A stretch of 64,000 nt of DNA. Origin: Ramlibacter sp. GTDB lineage: Bacteria; Pseudomonadota; Gammaproteobacteria; Burkholderiales; Burkholderiaceae_C. Location of the stretch: NCBI GenBank assembly GCA_013815685.1, contig JACDFR010000016.1:1-64000 (forward strand), in the 5' to 3' direction. The notes under the pieces are model-generated. The model ran no database searches, was not told the origin of the DNA, and saw nothing but the letters and a program-made list of their open reading frames with translations. Every line of letters starts with the position of its first letter. Position 1 is the stretch's first letter. A program made the translations under genes and the position numbers. Of this stretch, positions 46,318-55,118 are shown piece by piece.

Positions 46318-46791
46318 GTGCGGGCGCTCGCGGCCAAGCGCCGCCACGCGCACGACGCGGCTGTCCGCCTCTTGCGCGAGTGGCCTCAACTGCTCGCCGG
46401 CCTGGGCTCGCTTGCGGCATGGCGAGGGCTCGTGGCGGAGGTCGCGCGATGGGATGCGCCGGTACAGAACACGCGCCGGTTCGCGGCCGCCGACATCACC
46501 CTGGCGGGCCACACGGTGACACAAGGGCAGGGCGTGCTGGTCGTGCTGGCGAGCCAACCGCGACGCCGTGCTCAATTCCAGGCCCGATGTGTTCGATCCG
46601 GGCCGCGCCGGACGGCGCAGCATGAGTTTCGGAGGCAGCGCCCATGGCGGCCCAGGCGAAGCCATTGCCATCGAGATGGCCGCAGCCGGCTGCAGGCGCT
46701 TTACAACGCCGCGCCGCTTGACCGGCTGTTCGGACCTTGCACCGGTTTCCGCCCGCTGGCCAACGCCCGGGTTCCCGCATTCGCAACCTGA
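46318..46791 (+). pseudogene. Cytochrome P450, C-terminal remnant
   Basis: The K-helix region LVAEVARWDAPVQNTRRFAA with its E-x-x-R and the following DITLAGHTVTQGQGVLVVLA are clear. A frame break at about 46555 leads to NRDAVLNSRPDVFDPGRAGR and the heme region MSFGGSAHGGPGEAIAIE. A second break near 46690 leads back to the typical end LDRLFGPCTGFRPLANARVP. The heme-ligand cysteine is replaced by Gly at about 46649, and all of the N-terminal ~250 residues are missing. It cannot be a functional P450. Confidence 0.75.
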
Positions 46792-46810
46792 GGATCGCGA
46801 GGGCCGCCGC

Positions 46811-47710
46811 TCAAAGGCGTTCGGCCGCGTCGGTGGACAGCGCATCGTCGCAATGCTCGGGCATCCGGCGCACACCGTCGGCGCCGGCGATCGGCTCGAT
46901 CCCGATCAGCGGAGACTTCCATTCCACGCTGCCGAAAATCGATGCGAACGCGCAGTCGGCCGCGTCGCGCCCGGTCGCCAGCCGGATGAAGCCCATGGGA
47001 ATGGCGGTGCCCGACGGATCGAACATGAACCAGCCATCGCCGACGAAGGCTTCCACGTAGGCATGGAAGTCGGGCGGCCCCAGGGCCGGGTCGGCGCCGT
47101 AGTCGATGCCGGTCGCGAAGCGCGCGGGGATGTTGACGGCCCGGCACAAGGCGATCATAAGGTGGGCGAAGTCGCGGCACACGCCCTGCTTGGTCACCAG
47201 CGTGTCGACGGCCGACGTATTGCCGTCGGAACTGTTGGATACGAAATCGACATGGCTGCGCACCCAGTCCCGGATCGCCTGCACCCGGCCGTAGCCTTGC
47301 TGCAGCCCGCCGAATTGGGCGAACGCGAACCGGTGCAGGCGGTCCGACTGGCAGTAGCGGCTGGGGTAGAGGTACGGCAGGGTTCCGGCGGGCAGCTGCG
47401 CGACCGGGACCTCGGGCAAGCTCGCCGCCGGCGCGCGGTGCAGCAGCAGGTCGACCACCGTCTCGCAATAGACGCGCAAGGGGCCTTCGTCGGCCCGCAG
47501 CCGCAGGTACCTTGAATTCGTCGCCGGGTCAACGAAGTATTGCGGCTGCACCGGTTGGCTGATCTCGAGCTTCTCGCTCACGACGTGCTGTTGGCCGGTG
47601 CGCGCGGCCTGCACGTTGAAAATGAAATCGCAGCCGGGCGAGCGCACGTCGTACTGCAGGTCCGCGTGATAGCGCAGGCGGATGGAGGTGGCTTGCTTTT
47701 GAGAGGTCAC
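46811..47710 (-). CDS. Transglutaminase-like cysteine protease family protein
   Basis: The ~299-residue product has an N-terminal beta domain (IRLRYHADLQYDV; LEISQPVQPQYFVDPATNSR) and a transglutaminase core. The catalytic triad is visible: Cys in TKQGVCRDFAHLMIALCR, His in PDFHAYVEAFVGDGW, and Asp in MFDPSGTAIP. No signal peptide is seen. The likely start is the GTG at 47710. Such proteins act as peptidases or amidases; the substrate is unknown. Confidence 0.85.
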   Translation of the reverse strand: MTSQKQATSIRLRYHADLQYDVRSPGCDFIFNVQAARTGQQHVVSEKLEISQPVQPQYFVDPATNSRYLRLRADEGPLRVYCETVVDLLLHRAPAASLPEVPVAQLPAGTLPYLYPSRYCQSDRLHRFAFAQFGGLQQGYGRVQAIRDWVRSHVDFVSNSSDGNTSAVDTLVTKQGVCRDFAHLMIALCRAVNIPARFATGIDYGADPALGPPDFHAYVEAFVGDGWFMFDPSGTAIPMGFIRLATGRDAADCAFASIFGSVEWKSPLIGIEPIAGADGVRRMPEHCDDALSTDAAERL

Positions 47711-47729
47711 CCCTCGATTGTGCGCGCTT

Positions 47730-48545
47730 TCAGCCCGACAGGCCCTTGTAAAACATGTAGGCCGCGAGCACATAGAGGATGCTGGCGAACACCCGTTTGA
47801 GCCTGCCCACGGGCAGTGCGTGTGCGGCCCTCGCGCCCAGCGGCGCCGTGAAGACGCTGCACAGCGCGATGACGGCCAGTCCCGGCAGCCAGATGTAGCC
47901 GAAAGAAGCCGGTGGCAGGTTTTCAACCGCCAGGCCGCTGATCACATAGCCGGCCACGTTGGCTGAGGCGATCGGGAACCCCAGCGCGGCCGAGGTGGCG
48001 ACGGCGTTATGGATGGCCACGTTGCACCAGGCCATGAACGGCACGCTGATAAAGCCTCCCCCCGCGCCCACCAGTCCCGAAAGGAAGCCGATGACGCCGC
48101 CGGCGGCGAATTGTCCCGCCGTGCCGGGCATTTGCCGCGTGGGTTTGGGTTTTTTGTCCAGGAACATCTGCGTGGCCGAGAAGCCCACGAACAGCCCGAA
48201 AAAGAGAGCCAGGTACGAGCCCTTGAGCAGGGCGAAGACGCCCAGGCTGCCCAGGATGCTGCCGACCACGATGCCGGGCGCCAGGCGCCGGACGATATCC
48301 CAGCGCACGGCGCCGCGCTTGTGGTGGGCGCGCACGCTTGAAACCGACGTGAAGATAATCGTGGCCATCGAGGTGGCGATGGCCATCTTGACTGCCAGGT
48401 CGGGTGAGACGCCCTGGTTCGACAGGATGATGGTGATGAAGGGCACCATGAGCATGCCGCCGCCGATGCCCAGCAGGCCCGCGAGAAAACCGGTACCGAT
48501 ACCCAGGAGGGCGAGTTGCAGGATAAGAAGCGGTGGCAAGAGCAT
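47730..48545 (-). CDS. TauE/SafE (TSUP) family membrane transporter
   Basis: The 271-residue product has about eight hydrophobic segments. The repeated family motif appears as FLAGLLGIGGGMLMVPFI in the first half and FLSGLVGAGGGFISVPFM in the second. TSUP proteins export or import sulfite, sulfoacetate or other small anions. The ATG at 48545 gives the expected start. It lies 19 bp upstream of the transglutaminase gene on the same strand. Confidence 0.9.
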   Translation of the reverse strand: MLLPPLLILQLALLGIGTGFLAGLLGIGGGMLMVPFITIILSNQGVSPDLAVKMAIATSMATIIFTSVSSVRAHHKRGAVRWDIVRRLAPGIVVGSILGSLGVFALLKGSYLALFFGLFVGFSATQMFLDKKPKPTRQMPGTAGQFAAGGVIGFLSGLVGAGGGFISVPFMAWCNVAIHNAVATSAALGFPIASANVAGYVISGLAVENLPPASFGYIWLPGLAVIALCSVFTAPLGARAAHALPVGRLKRVFASILYVLAAYMFYKGLSG

Positions 48546-48628
48546 CCGCCGATTCTCGCAGGGCCGTGCGACTCGCCTCCACACCGGCCGGGCCACAAGA
48601 AAAGCCGCGGCGTTTCCTGCGACGGAAT

Positions 48629-48803
48629 AGGTGCCTGCAAGTGCCACCGGACCGGCATCCTGAACCAGGGTTCAGGTGGGCGAGGTCAGCTTGGCGTTGG
48701 GTTCATCTGACGCGAGACGATCACGCTCGCCAAGCGATTTTCCAAGCCCGCGCTCAAAGAGCATTGGTTCAAGGAAATATAAAGCCCGGCACGCACTGCA
48801 GAC
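48629..48803 (-). ncRNA. ssrS: 6S RNA
   Basis: On the minus strand, just downstream of zapA, a -10 box TAGAAT (48815-48810) precedes a ~175-nt stretch. Its 5' part TGTCTGCAGTGC pairs with its 3' part GCACTTGCAGGCAC as the closing stem. The 3' arm has CCTGAACCCTGGTTCAGG and then GGCACTTGCAGGCACC, comparable to the CACCTTGAACCAAGG...CATCTCGG region of E. coli 6S RNA. Position after zapA is the classic place for ssrS. 6S RNA binds the sigma-70 holoenzyme and adjusts transcription in stationary phase. Exact ends are estimates. Confidence 0.8.
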
Positions 48804-48919
48804 AATTCCATTCTAGGTGCTGCCACGGGCGCGGTGGGTGTCCACCGCAAATACCATGCGGTCGGCCGTGAAAAAAATTTGCCTTGACACCCGAAATAAA
48901 ATCCGAACTGTGAAGCTCG

Positions 48920-49276
48920 TCAGATCAGGCGGCCGTCGTCGCCCAGCGCGTTGTCGAGCCGCTGCAGCAGGCCCGCCAGCCGCGGGTCGTTCGCGTCGTG
49001 CCCGGGGCCGATGCCGTTGCCATTGACCGGCAGCTCCGACGGCGCGAATCCGGAGGCCTGGAACGCCGGCACACCGCGGTCGCTGACGTCGAAGGCCAGG
49101 TTCAGCGCGGCCAGCACGGCGATACGGTCGCGGGCCTTCACCTTGCCCGCGTCGCGGATCTTGCACATGGCGGTGTCCACTTTTTCCACCGCCTCCAGCA
49201 GCCGCTGCTCGCCGCCGGCAGGGCAGGACAGCAGGTAGCTCTGGCCCATGATCTGGACTTCCAGCTGTTTCATCAT
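48920..49276 (-). CDS. zapA: Cell division protein ZapA
   Basis: The 118-residue product starts MMKQLEVQIMGQSYLLSCPA, the standard ZapA N-terminus. It has the predicted helical dimerisation region ALNLAFDVSD and a non-conserved tail (GNGIGPGHDANDPRLAG). It stabilises FtsZ filaments at the division site. The start overlaps the stop of the coiled-coil gene upstream by 4 bases. Confidence 0.9.
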   Translation of the reverse strand: MMKQLEVQIMGQSYLLSCPAGGEQRLLEAVEKVDTAMCKIRDAGKVKARDRIAVLAALNLAFDVSDRGVPAFQASGFAPSELPVNGNGIGPGHDANDPRLAGLLQRLDNALGDDGRLI

Positions 49277-49485
49277 GCGGCGCTTTTGATGTCCGGAAGG
49301 CGCTCAAGCAGCGCGTCGACGCGAGTGCGAGCCGCGGACAGCCGCGACTTCAGCGAGTCGCGCTCGCGCGTGAGCACCTCGACCTGTTCCGCCAGCAGCG
49401 CGTTGGTGCGCTGCAATTCCTCATAACGTACAAGCAGGCGCTCGACGCGTTCCGCAATCTGGTCGATTTGGGAGGCACTGGGCAT
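49273..49485 (-). CDS. ZapB-like/TIGR02449 small coiled-coil protein
   Basis: The 70-residue product is one long coiled coil (IAERVERLLVRYEELQRTNA, LAEQVEVLTRERDSLKSRLS). It is coupled to zapA by a 4-base overlap. Stand-alone coiled coils at this position are annotated as ZapB-like or TIGR02449 proteins and are presumed to work with ZapA at the septum. The ATG at 49485 is chosen because the long upstream extension has no such character. Confidence 0.8.
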   Translation of the reverse strand: MPSASQIDQIAERVERLLVRYEELQRTNALLAEQVEVLTRERDSLKSRLSAARTRVDALLERLPDIKSAA

Positions 49486-49536
49486 ATCTGGGCCGATTGT
49501 ATGGTTTTGTGACAGATTTCGACCGTAAAATAAAAG

Positions 49537-49760
49537 CGTTGGTGCTCGCGGTGTGGTTCGCATGCCGCAGTTCAACGGGAAGCAGGAGGGAATGCCGGTC
49601 ACGGCGGACCTAACCTGCGCTGCCCCCGCAACGGTAAGCGGTCGAATTTCCCTTTCGGGAAATTCCGCTTCCATCACGAGAAGCCACTGGGCGCGTCTGA
49701 ACAGCGCGCCTGGGAAGGCGATGGAAGTTGTCCCGCCAGCCCGGATACCGGCCGACACGG
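49537..49760 (+). promoter_or_regulatory. Cobalamin (AdoCbl) riboswitch
   Basis: The stretch has the conserved boxes in order: GGGAAGCAGGAGGGAATGCCG, CTGCCCCCGCAACGGTAAG, AGCCACTGGGC, TGGGAAGGCGATGGAAG and GCCAGCCCGGATACCGGCC. This is the B12-box architecture. The aptamer lies before btuB and the cobalamin operon and should shut down expression when adenosylcobalamin is abundant. Both ends are estimates. Confidence 0.92.
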
Positions 49761-49761
49761 T

Positions 49762-49789
49762 GGCTGCACGCCTTCATAAGCGTGCAGCC
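49762..49789 (+). promoter_or_regulatory. Hairpin between the riboswitch and btuB
   Basis: A perfect 10-bp stem GGCTGCACGC / GCGTGCAGCC with an 8-base loop follows directly after the aptamer. No U-run follows, so it is not a simple terminator. It may be part of the expression platform. Confidence 0.55.
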
Positions 49790-49848
49790 GTGACGCCCAA
49801 TGTACTGGCGGGGAAGCCGGTTCGGGTATTGAAACGTTTCCGTCCATC

Positions 49849-51780
49849 ATGAACGCTACTGGTATTTCACGCGCAGCTGCGCTTTCGCTGGCGCTCGCCG
49901 CCGCATTTCCGTCCTCTTTTGCGCAGACCCCGGTGCTCAAGGAAACCGTGGTCACGGCCACGCGCTTTGCCGAGCCCGCGCAATCGCTGCCCTTTGGGGT
50001 CAGCGTGGTCACCGCCGAGGACATTCAGGCCTCCGGTGCCGCCAACATCAATGAGGCGTTGATGCGTGTACTAGGTGTCGTTGGCCGGCAGGATTTCTAC
50101 GGCGGCGGCGAATACAACCTCGACCTCCGGGGCTTCGGCGCCACCGCGGACAACAACCAAGTGGTGATCGTCGACGGGCTGCGTTTCAGCGAAGCCGACC
50201 TCGGCGGCACGCGGCTGGCCGGCATCCCCATCGAGTCGGTGGAGCGCATCGAGGTGCTGCGCGGCAGCGGCGCCGTGCTGTATGGCGAGGGTGCGACCGG
50301 CGGGGTGATCATCATTACCACCAAGGCCGGCACTGGCAAGGACCGCCGCAACAGCGCCTCCGTCTACGCGGGCGCGGGAACCCACCGCTTGCGCGACCTG
50401 CGCGCCGGCGCCACGGTGGCTGCCGGTAACTTTTCCTTCGACGTATCGGGTCAAAAGCGCGAGGGCGACAACCACCGCGATAACTTCCGCTCGGAAACCG
50501 ATGCCGCTTCCGTGACCGGTCAGTGGTCCAACGACTGGCTGCGCATGGGGGCTCGATTCGCGCGCGATTCGCTGGATACCGGGCTGCCGGGCGGGCTGAC
50601 CACTGCGCAGTACCAGGCCAACCCGCGCCAGACGACCACGCCGAACGACAAGGCCCATATCCGCAGCGAGCGCAGCAGCGTGTTCGCCGAAGCGCAGTTG
50701 GGAAGCTGGCAGCTCGCGGCCGACGCAGGAACCCGCGAGAAGAATCTGACCAGCATGAACAGCGGATTCCCGTTCGACTACGACATCGACGCAAGCAACT
50801 ATTCGCTGCGTGCCCGCAACGAGGCCGGCATTGGCGGCGCGAAAAACCTGCTGGTACTTGGGACCGACTATGCGAACTGGCGCCGCGAGGTGCTCGGAGC
50901 TTTTGGCTCCACGGCGAGCCAGACCTCTCGCGCCTGGTACGCGAAAGACGATGTCACCTTCGCGGGCGGCACGCGCTTGAGCGCTGGCCTACGCACCGAG
51001 CGCATCGTCAAGAGCAGCAGCGCCGCGCCATCAGGGCTTGCGGATCGCCTGAACGCCTGGGAGGTCGGCGCGAGCCACCCGGTCGCGGCCGCCGTTACGG
51101 TCTATGGCCGCGCAGGGCGCAGTTTCCGGTTGGCGAACGTCGATGAGTTCAGCTTCACCACGCCGAGCGTTGCGCTGAAACCGCAGACCTCACGCGATGT
51201 CGAGTTGGGTGCGCGTTGGGCCTACACGGGCGGCAAACTCGAAGCGCGCCTGTACCGTAGCCTGCTCGATAACGAGATCGGTTTCGACCCCAACGGATTG
51301 GGCCCCTTCGGCCCCTTCGGCGCCAACGTCAACTTCGATCCCACTCGCCGGCAGGGCGTGGAACTGGACGCGTCCCAAGCACTCACCCGGTCCGTCGGCT
51401 TGCGCGTCAACGCCAGCGTGCGGCAGGCAACGTTCCGCTCCGGCCCCTACGCCGGCAAAGACGTGCCGCTGGTGCCGGGCAAGACGCTGTCGGTGCGCGC
51501 GGACTGGGCGCCTGCCGCAGGGCACCGCGTGACGGGCGGCGTGAACTGGGTATCCTCTCAACATCCGGACTTCAACAATGCTTGCACCGTGCCGGCCTAC
51601 ACCACCGCCGACGTCCGCTACGCCTACCAGTGGCAGCAGGTGGAACTGTCGCTGGGCATCAGCAACCTTTTCGACAAGAAGTACTACACGCAGGCCTTCC
51701 GCTGTTCAGCCGGCGTGACAGCGTCCATCTACCCCGAGGCGGGGCGAGCAGTAACCGCTGCGGTGCGGGTGCGGTTCTAA
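49849..51780 (+). CDS. btuB: TonB-dependent cobalamin receptor
   Basis: The 643-residue outer-membrane receptor has a signal peptide (cleaved after SSFAQ), a TonB box (ETVVTATR), a plug domain (GVVGRQDFYGGGEYNLDLRG; ERIEVLRGSGAVLYGEGATG) and a 22-strand-type barrel. The C-terminal strand ends RAVTAAVRVRF, with the terminal Phe needed for insertion. The riboswitch upstream and the B12 genes downstream identify cobalamin or cobinamide as ligand. Confidence 0.9.
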   Translation: MNATGISRAAALSLALAAAFPSSFAQTPVLKETVVTATRFAEPAQSLPFGVSVVTAEDIQASGAANINEALMRVLGVVGRQDFYGGGEYNLDLRGFGATADNNQVVIVDGLRFSEADLGGTRLAGIPIESVERIEVLRGSGAVLYGEGATGGVIIITTKAGTGKDRRNSASVYAGAGTHRLRDLRAGATVAAGNFSFDVSGQKREGDNHRDNFRSETDAASVTGQWSNDWLRMGARFARDSLDTGLPGGLTTAQYQANPRQTTTPNDKAHIRSERSSVFAEAQLGSWQLAADAGTREKNLTSMNSGFPFDYDIDASNYSLRARNEAGIGGAKNLLVLGTDYANWRREVLGAFGSTASQTSRAWYAKDDVTFAGGTRLSAGLRTERIVKSSSAAPSGLADRLNAWEVGASHPVAAAVTVYGRAGRSFRLANVDEFSFTTPSVALKPQTSRDVELGARWAYTGGKLEARLYRSLLDNEIGFDPNGLGPFGPFGANVNFDPTRRQGVELDASQALTRSVGLRVNASVRQATFRSGPYAGKDVPLVPGKTLSVRADWAPAAGHRVTGGVNWVSSQHPDFNNACTVPAYTTADVRYAYQWQQVELSLGISNLFDKKYYTQAFRCSAGVTASIYPEAGRAVTAAVRVRF

Positions 51781-51789
51781 AGGAGGCTC

Positions 51790-52689
51790 GTGCTTAAATC
51801 GGCTTCTTCATTCGGCCCCCAACGCATCGTCTGCCTGACGGAGGAGACGACGGAATGGCTGTACCTGCTCGGGCAGGAGGCGCGGATCGTGGGCATCTCG
51901 GGCTACACGGTGCGACCGCGCCGGGCGCGGGAGGAAAAGCCCAAGGTCAGCGCCTTCCTCTCGGCCAGGATCGACAAGATCCTGGACTTGCGCCCGGACT
52001 GCGTATTCGGCTTTTCGGATCTGCAGGCCGACATCGCCGCCGAACTCATCCGCAAGGGTGTGCAGGTGACGGTGTTCAACCAGCGCAGCGTGGAGGAAAT
52101 TTTTTCCATGCTGTACCAGGTGGCTGCGATGGTGGGCCAAGCGCAGCGCGGGCTGGAACTGCTGCAAGTCATGCGGGCGCGTCTGCTGGCCATCGAGCAG
52201 GCAGCGCGCGCCTTGCCGCGCCGTCCCAAGGTGTTCTTCGAGGAATGGGACGAGCCGCACATCAGCGGTATCCGCTGGGTGTCCGAGCTCGTGGGCATCG
52301 CCGGCGGGGACGATTGCTTTCCCGAGCTCTCGCGGCAGTCGCTGGGCAAGGACCGCATCATTGCCGATGGCGCGGAGATCGTGCGGCGCAATCCCGACAT
52401 CATCATCGGCTCCTGGTGCGGCAAGAAGTTCCGGCCCGAGAAGGTCGCGGCGCGCCCCGGCTGGGAAGGTGTCAACGCGGTAAGGCACGGGCAACTGTTC
52501 GAGGTCAAATCAGCCGACATCCTGCAGCCCGGCCCCGCGGCGCTGACCGATGGCGTCGACCAGCTCCACCGGATCATGCTGAACTGGAGCAGGAATATCG
52601 CCCCCACGCTTGGTGGCGCTCCTGCGCTGGCCCCCGAGGGCGCCGGCCGCGCCTTGGGGCGGCCAGGCGACGCGGGGTCGCATGGCTGA
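51790..52689 (+). CDS. BtuF-like cobalamin-binding protein without signal peptide
   Basis: The 299-residue product has the periplasmic-binding fold of the BtuF/FecB group (RIVCLTEETTEWLYLLGQEA; LDLRPDCVFGFSDLQADIAA; ISGIRWVSELVGIAGGDDCF). It starts at a GTG after AGGAGG with no signal peptide, so it may stay in the cytoplasm or the export signal may have been lost. A second BtuF with a signal peptide is encoded 600 bp further on. The stop overlaps cobU by 8 bases. A role as cytosolic corrinoid carrier is inference. Confidence 0.8.
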   Translation: MLKSASSFGPQRIVCLTEETTEWLYLLGQEARIVGISGYTVRPRRAREEKPKVSAFLSARIDKILDLRPDCVFGFSDLQADIAAELIRKGVQVTVFNQRSVEEIFSMLYQVAAMVGQAQRGLELLQVMRARLLAIEQAARALPRRPKVFFEEWDEPHISGIRWVSELVGIAGGDDCFPELSRQSLGKDRIIADGAEIVRRNPDIIIGSWCGKKFRPEKVAARPGWEGVNAVRHGQLFEVKSADILQPGPAALTDGVDQLHRIMLNWSRNIAPTLGGAPALAPEGAGRALGRPGDAGSHG

Positions 52690-53266
52690 ATTGCGCGTGG
52701 CTCGCAGCGAGCTGATCCTGGGCGGCCAGAAAAGCGGCAAGACGGCGCGCGCCGAAACCCTGGCCGCGGCCTGGCTGGCGCAGTCTCCCGGACATCGGGC
52801 CGTGTACATCGCGACGGCGCAGGCCTGGGACGACGAGATGCGCGAGCGCATCGATCGCCACCGCCGCCAGCGTGCAATCCGCGTGCCGGGCATGGCCACC
52901 GTGGAGGAACCGGTGGAGCTCGCGCAGGCGATCGGCCGGCACAGCCGCGCCGATACGCTGATCGTGGTCGATTGCCTCACGCTGTGGCTGACGGCTCGGC
53001 TCATGCCCGCGGTTGCGCACGCCCAGCCCGCTTCCCCTGCGACGGCGCCCACCGAAGGCGCCACCATCGCGGGCGCCTTGCGCGCCTGTGCCGGTCCGAT
53101 CGTCCTGATCAGCAACGAGATCGGCCTGGGCGTTATTCCGATGGGGCAGGGCGTGCGGGCATTCGTCGATGCATTGGGCGGCCTTAACCAGCAGGCCGCG
53201 GCGGCTTGCTCCCGCGTGACCCTGATGTCCGCGGGCCTGCCCCTCGCCCTCAAGGACTCGTTGTGA
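52682..53266 (+). CDS. cobU: Adenosylcobinamide kinase/guanylyltransferase
   Basis: The 194-residue bifunctional enzyme phosphorylates adenosylcobinamide and then attaches GMP. The P-loop GGQKSGKTARAE is at residues 14-25. The guanylylated His is probably that in RIDRHRRQR, followed by VVDCLTLWLT and LISNEIGLGVIPMG. The start overlaps the previous gene; the stop overlaps the next (GTGA). Confidence 0.92.
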   Translation: MAELRVARSELILGGQKSGKTARAETLAAAWLAQSPGHRAVYIATAQAWDDEMRERIDRHRRQRAIRVPGMATVEEPVELAQAIGRHSRADTLIVVDCLTLWLTARLMPAVAHAQPASPATAPTEGATIAGALRACAGPIVLISNEIGLGVIPMGQGVRAFVDALGGLNQQAAAACSRVTLMSAGLPLALKDSL

Positions 53267-54126
53267 AGAGATTGCTGCTCGCCTTGCTGCTTGCATGGGG
53301 CCTGCAGGCGCAAGCCGTGCAGGTCACGGACGACCGCGGCGTGGCCGTGGAGCTGCCCGGCTCGCCGCAGCGCATCGTCAGCCTGCTGCCCTCGCTGACC
53401 GAGGTCGTGTGCGAGCTGGGCGCCTGCGAGCGGCTGGTCGGTGTCGACAACTACTCGAACTGGCCGGCCGCCGTGCGCCAGCTCCCGCGCGCGGGCGGAC
53501 TCGAGGACGCCAACATCGAGATCATCGTTTCCCTGCGGCCGGACGTGGTGCTGCTGTCGGTCTCGTCGCGCGCGCTGGCCCGGCTCGAGGGCCTGGGGCT
53601 GAAGGTGGTCGCGCTGGAGCCCAAGACGCTGGCCGACGTCCAGCGGGTGATCGGCAAGGTGGGCCAGGTCCTGGGCGTGCCCGGCGCGCTGGCGCTGTGG
53701 CAGCGCATCGACGGCGGCGTCCAGCGAGTCGCCCGCGAGCTGCCCGCCGGCTTGCGTGGGACCGAGGTCTATTTTGAGGTGAACAGCGGACCGTACGCCG
53801 CGAGCGAGTCTTCCTTCATCGGCGAAATGCTGGCGCGCATCGGTGCGGCCAACGTGGTCTCGGGCAAGCTCGGGCCTTTTCCCAAGCTCAACCCCGAGTT
53901 CGTCGTGCGCGCCGACCCGCAGGTCATCATGATCTCCGACCGGAATGCCCTTGCGCTGAAAGACCGCCCGGGGTGGAGCCGCATCCGCGCCATTCGTGAC
54001 GGCCGCGTCTGCATGTTCACGCCGGCCCAGGGCGATGTGCTCGTGCGACCGGGCCCTCGCATGGCCGAGGCGGCGCAGCTGATGTCGCAGTGCCTGCAAG
54101 GCCGGTATCAAGGCAGGGCGCCGTGA
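53263..54126 (+). CDS. btuF: Periplasmic cobalamin-binding protein
   Basis: The 287-residue product has a signal peptide (VKRLLLALLLAWGLQAQA) and the BtuF fold (RIVSLLPSLTEVVCELGACE; GVDNYSNWP; LRPDVVLLSVSS). It delivers corrinoids to BtuCD. It starts at a GTG overlapping the cobU stop. Confidence 0.88.
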   Translation: MKRLLLALLLAWGLQAQAVQVTDDRGVAVELPGSPQRIVSLLPSLTEVVCELGACERLVGVDNYSNWPAAVRQLPRAGGLEDANIEIIVSLRPDVVLLSVSSRALARLEGLGLKVVALEPKTLADVQRVIGKVGQVLGVPGALALWQRIDGGVQRVARELPAGLRGTEVYFEVNSGPYAASESSFIGEMLARIGAANVVSGKLGPFPKLNPEFVVRADPQVIMISDRNALALKDRPGWSRIRAIRDGRVCMFTPAQGDVLVRPGPRMAEAAQLMSQCLQGRYQGRAP

Positions 54127-55118
54127 GCGCCATCCGGTACCGGGCGCCGGCACCGCTCGGCCTGTTGCTGGTGGCCGCCACCGCCTTGCTGCTGATCGGC
54201 GGCGTCGCCGTCGGCAGCCTGGGCTGGGAGCCGCTGTGGGCACGGGCGGGCGGCACCTCATCGGCCATCCTTTGGGACATCCGTCTGCCCCGCACGATCG
54301 GCGCCTGGCTGGCCGGGGCCTTGCTCGGCCTGGCCGGCGCCGTGGCGCAAGGGCTGTTCCGCAACCCGCTGGCCGATCCGTATCTGCTGGGAAGCGCCAC
54401 CGGCGCGGCGCTCGGGGTCGCCTTGCTGCTGGTGGCCATCGGCATATCGCCCGTGGCCGCGTCGGGCTGGGCCGCGCATCTGGGCCTGACGGGCGCGGGC
54501 TTTGCCGGCGCGGTGGCCGCCGTCCTCGTGACGCTGGGCATGGCCAAGGGCGCGCAGCACACGCTGCGCCTGCTGCTGGCCGGCGTGGTCGTCAGCATGG
54601 TCTTCGGCGCCTTCTCGGCGCTGGTCATGTTCTGGGTGCCCGACATCATGCGATCGATGCAGGCGTTCCTGCTCGGCACCACCGGGTTCCTCGGCTGGGC
54701 CAGCGTGGCCGTGCTGGGTGTTGTCTTCGGCCTGAGCCTGGTGGCTGCTGTCGCCTTCAGCCGCTCGCTCGACGCGCTTTCGCTGGGCGAGATCACGGCC
54801 ATGAGCCTGGGGGTGCCGCTGGCGCGCGTGCGCGCGACGCTGGTGGCCGTCATGGCCCTTGCCACCGGCGCGGCTGTCGCCCAGGTCGGGCTGATCGCTT
54901 TCATCGGCCTGGTCGCGCCGCACCTGGTCCGCGCCGCCGTCAAGCCGACCCACCGCTGGCTGCTGCCGCTGGCGGCATTGGCCGGCGGCGTGCTGCTGCT
55001 GGCGGCGGATGTGCTGGCGCGCTGGCTGTTGGCGCCGCAGGAGCTTCCGGTGGGTGTGCTGACGGCCGTGCTGGGCGGTGGCTACCTGCTCTGGCTGATG
55101 CACCGGAGGCCCCTGTGA
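54123..55118 (+). CDS. btuC: Cobalamin ABC transporter permease
   Basis: The 331-residue product has about ten membrane helices of the FecCD/BtuC type. The signature LPRTIGAWLAGALLGLAGAV and GLFRNPLADPYLLG near the N-terminus and LIAFIGLVAPHLVR near the C-terminus are present. It starts at a GTG overlapping the btuF stop. Confidence 0.92.
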   Translation: MSAIRYRAPAPLGLLLVAATALLLIGGVAVGSLGWEPLWARAGGTSSAILWDIRLPRTIGAWLAGALLGLAGAVAQGLFRNPLADPYLLGSATGAALGVALLLVAIGISPVAASGWAAHLGLTGAGFAGAVAAVLVTLGMAKGAQHTLRLLLAGVVVSMVFGAFSALVMFWVPDIMRSMQAFLLGTTGFLGWASVAVLGVVFGLSLVAAVAFSRSLDALSLGEITAMSLGVPLARVRATLVAVMALATGAAVAQVGLIAFIGLVAPHLVRAAVKPTHRWLLPLAALAGGVLLLAADVLARWLLAPQELPVGVLTAVLGGGYLLWLMHRRPL

